From Trichobilharzia szidati (taxonomy: Eukaryota > Platyhelminthes > Trematoda > Strigeidida > Schistosomatidae): a DNA stretch of 64,000 nt. Below, in pieces: positions 1-12,660 of the stretch. Position 1 is the first letter of the stretch. Each line of letters opens with the position of its first letter. Where the stretch lies: positions 97,167,256 through 97,231,255 of the forward strand of contig OX235271.1 of NCBI GenBank assembly GCA_944472155.2. Reading direction: 5' to 3'. Both the position numbers and the translations under genes were made by a program. The notes under the pieces were generated by a model, which made no database searches, had not been told where the DNA came from, and was given only the letters and a program-made list of their open reading frames with translations.

Positions 1-688
1 GGAATTTTTTGTTTGGAAATTAAACGTGTACATATATATTGTGTCAGTAACTGCAAATACACAGAAACATCTAACTTTCATGCACCTTCTATCTCACTAC
101 TTCATATGATAACAGTCTGATAATTATTTGCGAATGCAGTAAACAGTATATTATAGATCACAAGTAGTCATTCGTACTAAGCAGAAGTATCGGCACTTCA
201 TGAAAGCATCTTCGGGAACTAGCACGACGAGGTCAGCTGCTTTCTAATATGTACGCACCTATCAACGCAGTGAAAAGATAATGAGGAATTGTTATCACAA
301 GCATAATATTCACTATGTATGGAATGTTATTACAGACAAACTTCACAGCAACATGCACAAGTCTTGCATGTCATTGCATCAGTAATACAAGCGTACTAAT
401 TGTACTATGACCCGAAGTGAACATTCTCAGGGCGTCGTAACAACAACTTTGCTGAAAGTAGATGTACTGAAAGGCTACTTGCACACACTGTATATGACGG
501 CATCTAATGGAATATCTAAAAAGACTGATAACCTGCAATGAGGAAGACAAAAATGAAGCAGTTAGGAAACTCTTAATGCGTAAGATAAGAGTATTAGATA
601 AGCGCACTACAGGGATAAAGAAAATCACTCATCCCATTCACTTCTATTCACACTATTTCTCATGTCCGTGGTACTGACTTCTAGTTCA
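1..688. other. No gene recognised
   Basis: AT-rich sequence with stop codons in all frames. The one longer minus-strand ORF (85 codons) has no recognisable family signature. No repeat shared with the rest of the window was noticed. Confidence 0.5.
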
Positions 689-880
689 AGGGTGGCACAG
701 TGGTTAGGACTCTCGCGACCATGCACATGGTCCGGGGTTCGATACCCTGCCGACGCACATCCGATATCTATGGTTGGCCTGCAAAATTTGGGCTACCGAT
801 ATCCGTGCTGAAAACTCCATACTTCTACTGAAAATACGGTGTGGAATCAAGCTGTAATCAAAATAAAAAAATAAAGAAGG
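689..880 (+). mobile_element. tRNA-headed SINE, divergent body
   Basis: The first ~70 bases match the head of the C-type SINEs at 24995 and 58394: the A-box-like GGCACAGTGGTTAGG and the B-box-like GGGGTTCGATACCC. The following body differs from the C family (it does not contain the LINE-derived block) and ends in an A-rich tail near 870. Best read as a related SINE sharing only the tRNA-like head. A functional tRNA is unlikely because no full cloverleaf is visible. Confidence 0.6.
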
Positions 881-1590
881 GGTTCTTCTTCTGTGCGCTC
901 TAGCTGGACAGTTTAAGAAAGTGGGAAGATGCATACAGTACTTAGGAAACGGCATTAATAGTTGTTTAATCCACTTAAAACTGTAGTGAATTATGACACT
1001 AGACAGCTGCAGTGACAAATGCTGATTAGCTGAGTTTTAACAAAGAACTCAGCACAGAAGTGCAGCACTTCGATTTGTTACATTACACACTTGAAAAATA
1101 TATTGACTTGGTAATTAGAAAAAATTTCATCACATGAGTTTCGACTCAGCATTTAGGCTGTGGGATAAAATAAACCAACTCATGAGATATGATGAGACAA
1201 AGTGTGAAACTTATTTCGGGTAAGAGGAGAAATCATCGTTACTCTTTTTTCAGTTAGACAAGAACCAAGTGAAAAAATTCGAGTATCATTAGTTGACATT
1301 TTGGTGATTATTATTCGCTTTTTAACATATCGTTATACCTAAACTATGTGTCAGTCTGATTGACTTTCAACACAGAAGCCTGTACACAAATACACCTATT
1401 TGAGTTATCACATTCCATGTAGCACACAAAAGTAGAGAAAAAGGAAATTAAATGGAACCCTAATCGGTATAAATATGAGGGAGAACGGATAGTGATAAGA
1501 ATGAAGCATAAGGGTCGATTAGATACGTGAGATCACACAAAGTGAATGCATCTGTGTCATTAACGATGATTTGGAGTTACTGTTATTATT
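881..1590. other. No gene recognised
   Basis: AT-rich sequence between a SINE and the 3' tail of LINE copy L1. No coding or repeat signal that I can support. It ends in a short (TTA)n run which, read on the minus strand, is the microsatellite tail of L1. Confidence 0.5.
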
Positions 1591-2003
1591 ATTATTGTTT
1601 CCTTTAATTCCTAGAGGAACATAGGGCTTCAACCGTGCGTCTCCATTGCGTTCGGTTCTCTGCTAGAGTTTTCACCTGGCTCCATGTCTGCCCACACGTT
1701 TTCATCTCCTCTTCACATGACCTCCTCCAAGTCACCCTCGCACTGACGACCAACTCGCCGCTTCCCTTTCGGGTTCTACTCGAGCAATGGCTTGTCTAGT
1801 GATGTCACTTGATGGTTTCCTCAGAGTATGGCCAATCCACCTCCATTTCTTCCTGCCTATTTGTTTCACAATCGGTTCCTGCTGTGTTGGTTCGCTCATT
1901 GCCAGAGATCTCTGTTGCTGATCTTTTCTGGCCGGCCATCTGATCTTGAGTATTGAGCGAAGACAACTGTTAATGAAGGTTTGTAGTTTGTTTGAGATGC
2001 TCT

Positions 2004-3912
2004 TTATGACGCGCAGTGCAAGTCTCTGATCCGTATAGTAGCACTGACTGACTTCACATTGGAGTTGAAAATCCGGATCTTATTTTTGATGCTGAGTGCT
2101 GTTGACCTCCACACAGACTTGAGAGTAGTGAAAGCTTGTCTTGCTTTTCCGATTCTTGCTTTGATATCCTCGTCAGTTCCGTTCGGCTGTAGTTGAAACG
2201 ATGCTTCCCAGGTAGGTAGATGAAGGAGGTTGTTTCTTTCAGGTTCCTCCCATTTATGCTGATCGTTGTCTGTTGTTGTTGTTGTCCAGGAATCTTCATC
2301 ACCTATCTCTGTTTTCTCTATGTTCACCTGAAGTCCTATATTCTCTGGATGCTTCTTCTGCCAACTTGTTGCTTTTCGCTTGCATATCTTCCAGTTTGTG
2401 GGAAATCAGACATATATCATCGGCGAAGTCCAGATCCTCCAAGTTCTTTGTGTGAGTCCATTTTATGCCTGTTTCCTCATTGCCCGCTGTTTGTCGCATT
2501 ATCCAGTCTACTGCAATCAGGAAAATCATTGGCGATAGTAGGCAACCCTGTCTTACTCCTGTCCTCACTTCGAAGGATTCCGTAAGTTTCCCGTTGTGGA
2601 TTACTTGGCATGCAGCATTGTCGTACAGCTGTTGGATGAGATGTATAATTGTCGGTGGCACCCCGTAGTAGCGAAGTAGTTTCCAAATCACCTCTCGATC
2701 GACGCTGTCAAAGGCCTTTTCAAAGTCGATGAAGTTGAGATAGAGAGGTGACTGCCATTCCAAGCTTTGTTCAATGATGATCCATAATGTGGCGATCTGA
2801 TCAATGCATGGCTTGTTTCTCCTGAATCCAGCCTGTTCCGGTCGAAGTTTTTCATCCAGGGCATGTTTGATTCTCTCCAGGATGATGCGGCTTAGTATTT
2901 TGCTTGGGATGGACAGGAGCATAATTCCGCGCCAGTTCTTGCATTGACTTAGGTCTCCTTTCTTTGGTAGTTTGAATAAGTATCCTTTCTTCCAATCCTC
3001 GGGTACTTTGCCTTCTTTCCACACCTTCTCCAGTAGTGGCGTCATCAAGTCCGCTGTTGTCTCTGGGTCCATTTTCAATGCTTCTGCTGGGATTCCATCT
3101 GGTCCTGCTGCTTTTCCAGCTTTCAGCATCTTGATTGCCTTCAGGACTTCTGATTTCGTCGGGGGGTTGATGTTCACTGGTAATTCTGCTTCCGTTGTTG
3201 GTATTGTTGGGCGCGTTGTAGGTGGCGGTCGGTTTAGTAGTCTTTTGAAGTGTTCAGCCCAGTGTTTCCTTTGCTCCACTTCTTTGGTGATTGACTTTCC
3301 ATTGTCATCCTTCACTGGCTTAATTTGTGACGAATTTTTGCCTGAGAGGTACCTAGTTGTTTGGTAGAGTGTTGCGAGGTCTCCTTTGCCTGCTGCTTGT
3401 TCTGCTTCATTGGCCATGGCTTCATAATACTTTCTTTTGTCTTCTCTGGCACTCTTCTTTACTCCTTTGTTCAGTGTATTGTAGTTTGCATTCAACTCCT
3501 GTTTTTGTTGCTCGTCGGTGCACTGGATAATCTTTTGTTTCACCATCCTTCTCTCTTCTATTAGTCTCCAAGTGTCCGTAGTGAGCCACTGTTTGTCCTG
3601 TCTCTTCTTTCTGCCTAGAACTTCCATGCAGGTTTGACTCCACACTGTCTTCAAGTTGTTCCAGTGCTTTTCGACGCTGACCTCTTCGCCAGTGTTGATT
3701 TGTGTCTCGGCTTTGTCCTTTATGCTTGCAGTGAAGATGTCCTTTGTGTCCTGGTGCTTCAGTTTTTGAGTGTTGAACTTGGCTTGTGGTCTATCTGCAG
3801 CTCCTGATTCTCTGAAAGCTTTTAATTTGATTTGGATTGTCCCTTGTACGAGGTAGTGGTCTGAGCCAACGTCTGCTCTTCTTCTTGCTTTCGTGTCCAG
3901 TAGGCTGCGCCT
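2004..3912 (-). pseudogene. L1 reverse transcriptase and C-terminal domain
   Basis: Reverse transcriptase of the RTE LINE, in the same frame as the endonuclease. From 3912 down to 2299 about 538 codons are open. RT motifs in order: KAAGPDGIPAE, NWRGIMLLS, RPEQAGFR, FEKAFDSVDRE (motif A, first catalytic Asp), GVRQGCLLSP (motif B), FADDICLI (motif C, catalytic DD). A frameshift near 2340 moves the sequence into another frame that continues to 2004, and a second switch is needed for the segment with NGRNLKETTSF. Downstream the usual C-terminal tail (KWRWIGHTLRK) is readable to about 1720 with frame breaks. The catalytic residues are intact; the ORF is not. Confidence 0.88.
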
Positions 3913-4584
3913 TCACTTCCTTGAGATTGAGATGAAGTCAATTTGGTTTTTGGTTCACCCATCTGGTGACACCCATGTAGCCTTGTGGATATCCTTGTGT
4001 TTGTATACGCTGCCACCAATCAATAGTTTATTGGAGGCGCAGAAGTCGGCGAAGAGTTCTCCATTTTCATTCATTTCTCCGAGAGCTTCTCTACCCATGA
4101 TGAGTTCCCTTCCTGTGTTGTCTGGTCCCAGTTTGGCGTTCATGTCTCCCATTAGTATTTTAATGTCGCCGACTGGAGTATTGTCCATTGTTGCCTGTAC
4201 TTGTCTGTAGAATTCTTCTTTCTTTTCGAGGTCTGCGTTGTTTGTCCGTGCATATCATTGTATAACTGACACTTTCCTTCCTTTGGAGTTGAATCTGGCG
4301 GTCATTATCCTGGGCGAGATCGCCTCCCACTGCATCAGGGCCTTCGTTGCCGTTGGTGACATCATGATAGCCACGCCCTCGGTGTGCATGTGGTTATCCT
4401 CTGGGTGACCGGAGTAGATCACTGACTCACCTGTTGACAATTTGGTGAGTCCATTCCCGTTCCATCTGCTTTCACATATTCCCAGTACTTGAATTCCGTA
4501 TCTTTTCATTTCGTTTGCAATCTGGGCAGCTTTGCCAATCTCGTACATTCCATTTCCCCACACAGAATTTTTCCTTCGGCACAA
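3913..4584 (-). pseudogene. L1 endonuclease domain, three nonsense codons
   Basis: N-terminal APE-type endonuclease of the LINE polyprotein, which nicks the target DNA to prime reverse transcription. Visible landmarks are the ICESRWNGNG block (catalytic Glu), the GDMNAKLG block (Asp/Asn) and VSPDG before the histidine motif. One frame runs through the whole domain and on into the reverse transcriptase, broken only by TGA codons at 4255-4257, 3955-3957 and 3913-3915. Each can be explained by one base change from a Cys, Arg or Trp codon expected in the family. No frameshift is needed within the domain, so the copy is relatively young. The true start lies a little upstream of the first Met and is not determinable. 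Confidence 0.85.
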
Positions 4585-4735
4585 GGAGATTCGTCGTGCA
4601 GAAATTTCTGCAGCAACTTTGTTTACAGGGTGAGGTTGCTAACCTCACGCCTGAGAAGGGGATTGTTACATTAAATTATAGTTTAGAGAGAAGCGACCTT
4701 GTTGGTTGCTCCCCTTAAGACCAGGAAATCAAGGA

Positions 4736-7700
4736 ATGAAACAATCATAACAACACCAGCACAGGAAAACAATTCACAACAAGAAGGGTAACAAGCGACA
4801 ACAACAATAATAATATCACAGTCAAGTACAGTTAACCAAAATGATACTAAAATCATAGGCTCACTGACTTGAGCCAACTTGAACATGTAAATCCATCAAT
4901 ATATACAATTATAGATATTAGTTAGTGTTAAACAAGCACAGAGTGGCAAATAGATAGTTATAGATGTTATCCAACAATAAAGTTTATATCCAAAGATTCA
5001 GTGTTTCAAAGGCAAATAATTGCAATAGTTTTTTGCAACTTTTTGGCAAGATATTCCACAAAAATAAGAGTTTTAGGTAACTATGCAAATGTACGTGTTA
5101 ATCGAAAAGCGCGTCAAGGTCAAGTCAGGAGTTACTGTTAAACCTGACACTATACGCTCAACCACAGCATTACTCACCATTCTATACTACTCAACACAGG
5201 GGATAGGGCACAGGCAACTATGACTAAATACCAGTAGTATTTTCAGATCCTCTGGATTCAAAAGTCACTTCCCACAACCTCCGCAGACAGTGTCATCAGC
5301 ATACTACAAGTTGGAGAGCCTGTTCTCTGGTAAGTCCCTAAAGACAATGACAGACAATTCTTTTAATACATGTGTCAATGTCCAGGTCTAACTACACTGG
5401 ACTTAACTCTGTCCTTAGAAGACCTTCAGCAACAATGTGCAATAACCAACGCGAAAAAACAGAACACAGATTGGTGACTAGAGAATCCTTTATTCTTGTA
5501 CCAATATGGAACCAACAGTAAGGTCATTATGCACAAAGTCTAAGAATAAATGTCATAACAATTAATCACGATAATACTTCTGATAGTATTTCTCCATCTT
5601 CTAACGAATAGCGTACGATGGAACGATGACTGCAGTATCGGTGACTCCCGCCAAAATATGGAGTTAGGTTTGAGTAAACAACCATGAATTGATCGTTCAT
5701 TCTTCAACCACATTGGCAACATGTATGATGAACCTGAGCTAAAATAAGGATGGCAGTTGTAGAAATGAGCCTTGTATTACACCATTCTTCATAGTTTAAT
5801 TTCCGTACTAAGTGGATAAAATGCAGTCTTTAGAATTCATGAGGTTCACAAACTGAAGTACTTCTTCAAAAAAACCTAGTTAGTGTTTCTTCAGTAAAGT
5901 GAGGAATGGGTATTGTGGTTGTGTAAACTCAATAAATTGTGAACTACTGCCAGTGAAAATAACAGCAATTCTCGCAGTTACGAGTTATAATTTTAGCTTA
6001 ATTGCAACATTCAGCAATTGTTAAATGACCACTTGAGGAACATCAAATCTATACAGGAAGTGGATAAGACTTATTGATATAAGTATAAAACTTGGGCACT
6101 GTGGTAGAGTGTAACTCCATTATGGATAAGACTTAGCAAAACGCGTACACTTTTGACTTCAAAATGAAGTCTCCTCGCCAAATGTATAACTGTAAAAGCC
6201 TGCACAGTTCACAAATTAACTCATGACACTGAAGTGGAAAACTTCTATTGGTCCTTACTGAACTTAATATGGGAAGTCTTGTGAAACAATTCCTGCGTTA
6301 TTAACTTTCTTGTGCAGAAGAGAAGACAAGGCATTCATAATCCTTCGCTGCATGCGGAATTGCAGTGCAAATTGATGCGCAACAGCATTTATACAAATAA
6401 ACTGAAAAATAAAGTCTTCCTTACCTTCTGAACAACATGTGCTTATCCCAGCAAAGATAATAAGTTTCTCTCATGTTTAAGCCTAAGATAATTTTCTGAA
6501 ATCAGAATATTGTAGCAATTAAATCTTCCCTCAAAATGAAGGCCACTTGAAGCACAAGTTCACAACAATGCTACATATTATGCCTACAGCGCTGGTGCTT
6601 TTAGTCTTAACATGAAAAGCTGACTGTTATGAGTGCATGAAAACTGAAATTAATGTTGAAATTTTGCTGTGATTAACAGCAACTATCAAACCAATTAAGA
6701 TAATGGAGTCTCTTCAAATAGGCCGAATATACCAGTATAGTTTGATGAAAACTCAAAAATATGCGTTTAAATCCTGAACTTCTCAGCTTATTGAATCCAT
6801 CACATTGCGCAGATATCAGTATCAAGTGACATTTCGTGATAAAAAAGCACCAAATATAACTCAGCTCAAATACAATATACCACCGGTACTATGTACGTCA
6901 TAAAAGTTTTTTATACAAAATTCCATTCAAAAGGCAGATAAAAAATCATAACTTGTCACTAAATGAAGATAGCAACGGACATCGACGCTACTGTTAACGG
7001 GGATATGCAGTAAAGTCACTCGGTCAAGCTTCCTCTCACAAATGAAAATAACGTGATATGTGGAAAGAACTGTAAATAAAACCCAAATCATTTGTGCCCG
7101 AATCCAACTGTCAGTTATTTATATACAGACATTTGATTAATCTTCCCTATTGGGTGAATTTAAATGCTAAATGAAGAAATATTTATGTCTCTGTTTTCAA
7201 ATGAAACAGTTTGGTTCAGTCTGGCTAAATACTTCGAATAAAATACTTATTAGAGCAATGTTATCGTTTACTTATTTTGCACAATTCTTCCGTTTTCAAA
7301 GAGTCGGTTTAGGGTTTATTGCAACGAGAGTGATTGCACTTGGCAGTGCCAGCATTTAAATTTTACTGTAACTTCATTTTCTAGCTAAACTATGTTCTGA
7401 TGTTCATAAGATGACCTTTTGTCTTAATGTGGGATTTCGCCAAAAGCTGTGACGACCTGATTAGGAATATTAGCATCAAATGAGTTTACTTAGTTTTCTG
7501 CTTCTTTTTAGGGGATTAAGAGCTTGAACAGAGATTCCACTGTCACTTGCGCGCTCTTTATATGTGCAAAATGGCCCACTGTTGCTAACTAATAAGTCTG
7601 TGAGGTTGCAGATGTTCCAGTCTGTCCCGGTGATCGTTGTGATGGGGTTTGTAAAGAGCGTTTGAGACACCTGCATCTTGTTGAATGTCAATGTATTCTC

Positions 7701-10276
7701 AGTTGGATCGATCATAGGATAACTGGTGGCTGCAACCATAAACAAGATTTCTCTTTAAGAGGTCAGATGCGTTTTTGCCAAGTTATGGATCGCCAGTTTT
7801 AGATGTCACACCCTAATAAGAGATGATGCTGGGTAGCAAATGGAAATCCGGTTATTTTCAGTCCTAAGGTGAATTTCAGGTTATGCCTAACTCTGAACAA
7901 AATCAAAGCATCTTCAAAAGAATAATACGCTAGACATATTTCATCAATGGTTGTTGCCCGCGCTATATGCTGCAGAATGTCTCGGTGGACCTATCCAATC
8001 TGTTTAATCACCTAAAACTGGGATGCATTGAAAGTAGATGCGTAATGTAGCTAACCAAACAGATTAACCTTTCTGGGTCTTATATTAAACTTTATGAAAG
8101 TTTCTTGACGAGACTTTTAGCTTTCTTTACGTTTAAGGTGCGGGCAGTCTGGGTGATGTCGTCATGGAATTCTTATGCTATCACTACAAAGAACTACATA
8201 CCATTAATTTACGGGGTTTCCACAGCTCACAGCATGTGCTATTAACAACACGCTTTCTGAGTAGGCGATTAGGGATAAAGCACGAAAGGGTATGAGGGAT
8301 TGTCAGTTACAGACTACATCTTTTCAATCTGTACAGTGTCTTTTCTACATTGGGGGGCATTGGGTGGTGAAACGCCTTCTGTCTATTCGACTAGATCTCC
8401 CAGCCTGACTCGTCTACCAGTATGCTTGCCAAATGCACTTTGGATGACGACTGTCGTCTTTTAGCCTACTATGCACAATAGACCCGTAATCTGAATAACT
8501 ATCCCGGTGCCAGATTAATAACTAAAAATTCATTGTTACAAATTTATGACCTTCAGCCCTTTAGTGGGCCTGTTTATTTTTCAGCTAATTGTCAACACCC
8601 CTACTACTTGGTATGCCATGTCATATGAATTGCTTAGTTTTAAGCTAACTAAACAAACAAGTCAGTTATTTACAAGGATGTCAATATAAGTATTTTTCAC
8701 GTAGAAGAGTTAAGCTTTCCTCCAGAGTTATTGGTCTTGAAGAGATATTTCTAAATGACTAACTCCTTACTGTAAAAGGAAAGTTATGAGCTCGTTAACT
8801 AGTGAGTATGAGATAAAAATAACATTGATACGTGGCTAACTGTTATTATGTACACGTGTGCTAACCATTTATCCTGATATGCCGTAACTTGGCGTCCAGA
8901 ATACATCTAGCAATGCCTCAAAGACTGATGGTAGCGCAATAGACTCACCACTGTTCAAGAGCATATCTAGTTGAATGGAATGGTGAGAGATGCAAAAACA
9001 CGGTACTATGCTATCAATACTATCCAGTATCTTAATAAAATTGCCTGAGATGCATTCATTTCGCTCCAGCCATAGAGGTAAACGAACTGAATAGCCCGGA
9101 GTTTGTATGGTTTCTCCACTGCTGTATTTTAATTTTCTGCTGCCGAACAAGCTCTGATAGTCTTACTTGTTAAGTTCGCCATCCTTGCACCATTGACAGT
9201 TATAATACAACCGTGGCATATTTCTATTAGTGCTGCAGAGTTTATGAATCAAGTGATGTGATGAAAGTTGACTTAGAGGCATCATTCAGCTGTTTTTGGC
9301 GTTAACGTGTACAGGAATATGATCCAGATTCACATCATAAAATGATTTTACGGAATGATACTCTAACACAGTTCCAAAATCCTATTCTAATAGCCAGACC
9401 CAAACTATCCATTGGGGACTGTATGCATTCAGCAGGGGACTGCTTCAGTTTTTAATCATTCTTTCAAATAAGTGATTTATGAATTTACGTTCTTCGCAGT
9501 CTTCGAAACTACACATAATTTGATTTTTAGATCCAGCAGTCTCCAGGCGGTTTTTAAGGTAGGGAATGTGACTGAAATTCTTTTGTTTATTTCTAACGTT
9601 GAAAATTCAGGTTAGTTTACAACATACCGGTACATTCCACGCGCCGATGCAGGACTGACCTATTGCGCGAGCAAACTTGCAAACAGTTTTTCTACTACAT
9701 GGTACTGTTTGCCAAAATCCTTTGAGAGAGATATTTGCGAGAGATTACTCAGGCCATATCAGCCTCGAAGATATAGGCTCCAGATTATCCCCTGCCAAAC
9801 TTTTGACCTCTTCACACCCTTAATTCCGAAAAGGTTATGCACATGCGTGTGGTGTATTTACTCTAGTGCTGAGCTGCACTTTACATTTTGATAGATATTT
9901 TTGATGATTTTCATGCATCCTGAGTTCTATGATGGAATTTTTCATCCAATACGCGAAATTCTTAGCTGGCAGTGCATTTCCTTCCCAGCAGGCGTCTCAA
10001 TACATTGTGAGGTCATTTAAATACAGTAACAAACCAGTTATCTACAAGTTATGTCAATGTGCATTATGGTTAGAATATTGGAGAAAGTAATGATAAATTA
10101 ATAATTCATATTCAGTAGTGTGGTTTTTTCTCTGAAGAGCAGCATGTCTTCGAGACTGGAATCTCTTGTAATGCTGGTATTTTGAAATGCATCGAAAGTT
10201 GTGAGGCCAAACCACGCTAAAGACTGGTTGAGACTCTGAGCTCTGAAATTCGTTTTTAGTGAATAAGTAGTAGGGA
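4736..10276. other. Long stretch without recognisable genes
   Basis: AT-rich. The ORFs are short (longest 93 codons at 8869-9150 and 89 codons at 7476-7745, both minus) with no recognisable domains, membrane pattern or splice context. The only shared sequence found is the block near 6076. Old LTR or LINE debris cannot be excluded by eye. Confidence 0.45.
6076..6129. repeat. Short block shared with the flank of P5
   Basis: About 50 bases starting AACTTGGGCACTGTGG recur almost unchanged at 37595-37655, just outside the 3' end of Penelope copy P5, and a diverged version lies at 55140 before P9. It is probably a solitary terminal segment of a Penelope-like element. Confidence 0.5.
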
Positions 10277-12660
10277 ACGAGAACTATTATGGTTGTTCCC
10301 TTGAGTTCCTAGGGGGACATAGGGCTTCAACAACATACTTCCGGTTTGTCCTATTTTCTGCTGTCCTCTCCAGCTGGATCCACGATTGAGCATAATTTCC
10401 CACCTCCTTTTCTCACGATCTCCTCCATATCATCCTCAGACAACCCACTCGTCACTTCCCAATTGGATTCTTTCAAAGCGATGGCGTGACGCGTGGCATT
10501 ACTAGACATTCTCCTTAGTGTGTACCCACTCCTTCTCAATTTTCCCTTATATATCTGTAAGACCTATTTGGGTAGCATTATACATTGCAAATGAACTTTG
10601 TCAGCCTAGGGCTTATAGTCTCCCATTGTATTTCCCTTATGAATGCATATATTAATGATATATGGCATTTACGTATTTCATTACACTTTAATGATTCACC
10701 TTAGCACCTTTACTTTTCTAAAACAGCTTACTATCCCTTGTAAACGGTGTACTTACCTCAATATTGGTTGGTTATCGTATGCCTACAACTACGGGTTGAA
10801 AACGAAACGAAGTCGATTTTCCTGCGCAACCTGGAGGACTACTGTTTAATTGAATAATGATACGACATGGGTAAGACAATGAGTGTATTTATATATATAT
10901 ATATCAAATATTTAGCTGTTCAAACATTAACTTGTAGACAATCTACAATTTGACATTACATCACACTTGATCGTGCCTGTAAAAATGGCATGCATTTTCA
11001 TGTAAATTTATATTTATATGAAAATATAAATTATTATTATTACTAGTTTGTTCCCATATTTTCTTGTTGTTATTTCTTTCTGGCCATTTCGCCAACAATA
11101 CAGAGCAAAGGCAGCTCTGGAAAGAAGTCTGCAACAGGTTGTTGGAGATGCTTTTCGTAACGCGCGGTGTAAGTTTCTGTTCCATACAGAGGAATTGGCT
11201 TCACAGTTGTGTTGAAAATCTGAATTTTGTTCTTTGTGCCGTGGAGTGAAGGATATTTCGGAAATTCTTCCAGATTCGTGGAGGTGTACCTTGACCTTCC
11301 TATTCTGGCCAGCTTTGACATCTTCATCCGTTCCGACTGCCTGTGGTTGAAACCGTGCTTCCTGGCCAGATAAGTGAAAGAGGCAACCTCTGTCAAATCC
11401 CTCCCGACAATGACGGCTGGCGCAGTTCGTTGTTGTTGGTTATCTTCACCACCTCCACCTTCTATATGTTCACCTGGAGACCTGTCTTCGCTGCCTGTCT
11501 CGCCTCTTCAGCCAGTTTTCAGGCTTCCACCTGCCTGCAAGTCTCCAAGTTTGTGTGATATCAGACATAAATCATCCACTCGCGAAATCCAGATCTCCTA
11601 GAGTCTTAATCCCATCATTGGTCAGTGCAGTGTATCCCTATCTTTTCACTCCCCAAGAACCGCGTGCCACACAATCCAGCCTACCACAATTAAGCATATC
11701 ATCGGAGATAGCTGATAGGTAGCCAGCTTGTCTTACTACTATGTTCACTTCAGTAGAAGGCTTCACTGAGTTTTCCATTGTGAGTCGCCTGGCACATTGC
11801 ATTATCATATATCGAGCTGTCGAATGAGGTTGATAAAGATTTTGGGCATTGCGCACCGTAGTGTTGAATTAGTTTCCAATTACTTCTCCGTGAACACTGC
11901 GGATCGAAGGTCTTTTCAAAGCCAATCAGACTGAGATGGAAGTTTGACTGCCATTCTATGCTTTGTTCTGTGGTGCGTAGAGTTGCCATTTGATCAGCAC
12001 ATGGTTTGGGTTTCCTGAATCCAGCTTGTACCGGTTGGTGGGGTGGAGTTCTACATACAGTGCATCTTGTTTTCTCTCCAAGACGGCGTAATTTAATATT
12101 TTGCTTGGCGTGGACTAGTGCATTCCACGTCAGTCATTTCTTGCAGAGGCGTAACTGAGTCGCCCCTCTTTGTTAGCTTGACAAGGTAAGCAGCCTTTCT
12201 TCCAGTCCACGCGTAGAAACCACTCCTTCCTCCCAAACCTTTTGTGATAATGGCGTGAGCACATCTGCCACAGTCTCTGTGTCCATTTTCAGTGCTTGAC
12301 TGGACTGGACTTCAGTAGCTTGAACACATTTGGGAGTTCTGATTTGGTTGGAGGATTGATGTCTACCGACAGGCAGTTCTATGCGTTCTATTGGTGGTGG
12401 TGGCATTTGTGGGCGAGTTGCAGGAGACGATCGGTTCAAAAATCCTTTGAAGTGATCAGCCGGTTGTTTCATTTGTTCCTCCTCACCGGTATTAAGGTTC
12501 CCTTGACCATCTTTTATGGGTTTCACATGCATTAATATTTTCTTAGATAGAGACCTGGTTATCTGGTATGACGCCCCATAATAGAATAACTTAGTTCCTG
12601 ATAGAACACAGTGATACTGTGCTATTCGCTCATTAATGGTGTTTTGATCATGAATCATTG
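10277..12660 (-). mobile_element. RTE-clade LINE, copy L2, decayed and interrupted
   Basis: A minus-strand relative of L1. The 3' end with the shared CATAGGGCTTCAA tail lies at 10290-10340 (plus-strand reading). The C-terminal tail is at 10350-10545, and the segment from the end of the RT back to the thumb and finger region is at 11070-12660. Fragments include IGFEKTFDP (motif A remnant), a motif B remnant RQAGYLSAIS and the pre-RT block RSSPATRPQMPPP. Several frameshifts and stops; the endonuclease is absent, so the copy is 5'-truncated. About 450-500 bases between 10550 and 11065 have no counterpart in L1 or L3 and look like an insertion. Confidence 0.8.
10550..11065. other. Unexplained insert inside L2
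   Basis: In L1 the two flanking LINE segments are separated by only about 80 bases. Here they are about 530 apart. The insert is AT-rich, includes a short TA run near 10890, and shows no ORF or terminal repeats that I could recognise. Confidence 0.45.

Larger units (their letters stand above)
1591..4735 (-). mobile_element. RTE-clade LINE, copy L1, near full length
   Basis: On the minus strand this reads as a short 5' region, an apurinic-type endonuclease, a reverse transcriptase, a C-terminal segment and a short 3' UTR ending in a (TAA)n tail, about 3.1 kb in all. That layout, and the RT motif set (AFDSVDRE, TGVRQGCLLSP, FADDI), fits the RTE clade, the clade of schistosome SR2 and Perere-3; assignment to a named family is not possible by eye. 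It is the best preserved of the LINE copies here. The coding frame is almost open but carries three in-frame stops in the endonuclease part and a frameshift after the RT, so it is dead. Its 3' end (TTGAAGCCCTATGTTCC on the minus strand) recurs at the ends of L2, L3, L6 and the C-type SINEs. Confidence 0.88.

Noticed and set aside
2220..3564. Plus-strand ORFs over LINE L1
   Set aside because: They are antisense shadows of the minus-strand endonuclease and RT, which carry all the conserved motifs.
7476..9150. Minus-strand ORFs of 89 and 93 codons as genes
   Set aside because: No recognisable domain, no splice sites that extend them, and ORFs of this length are expected by chance in such a long stretch.
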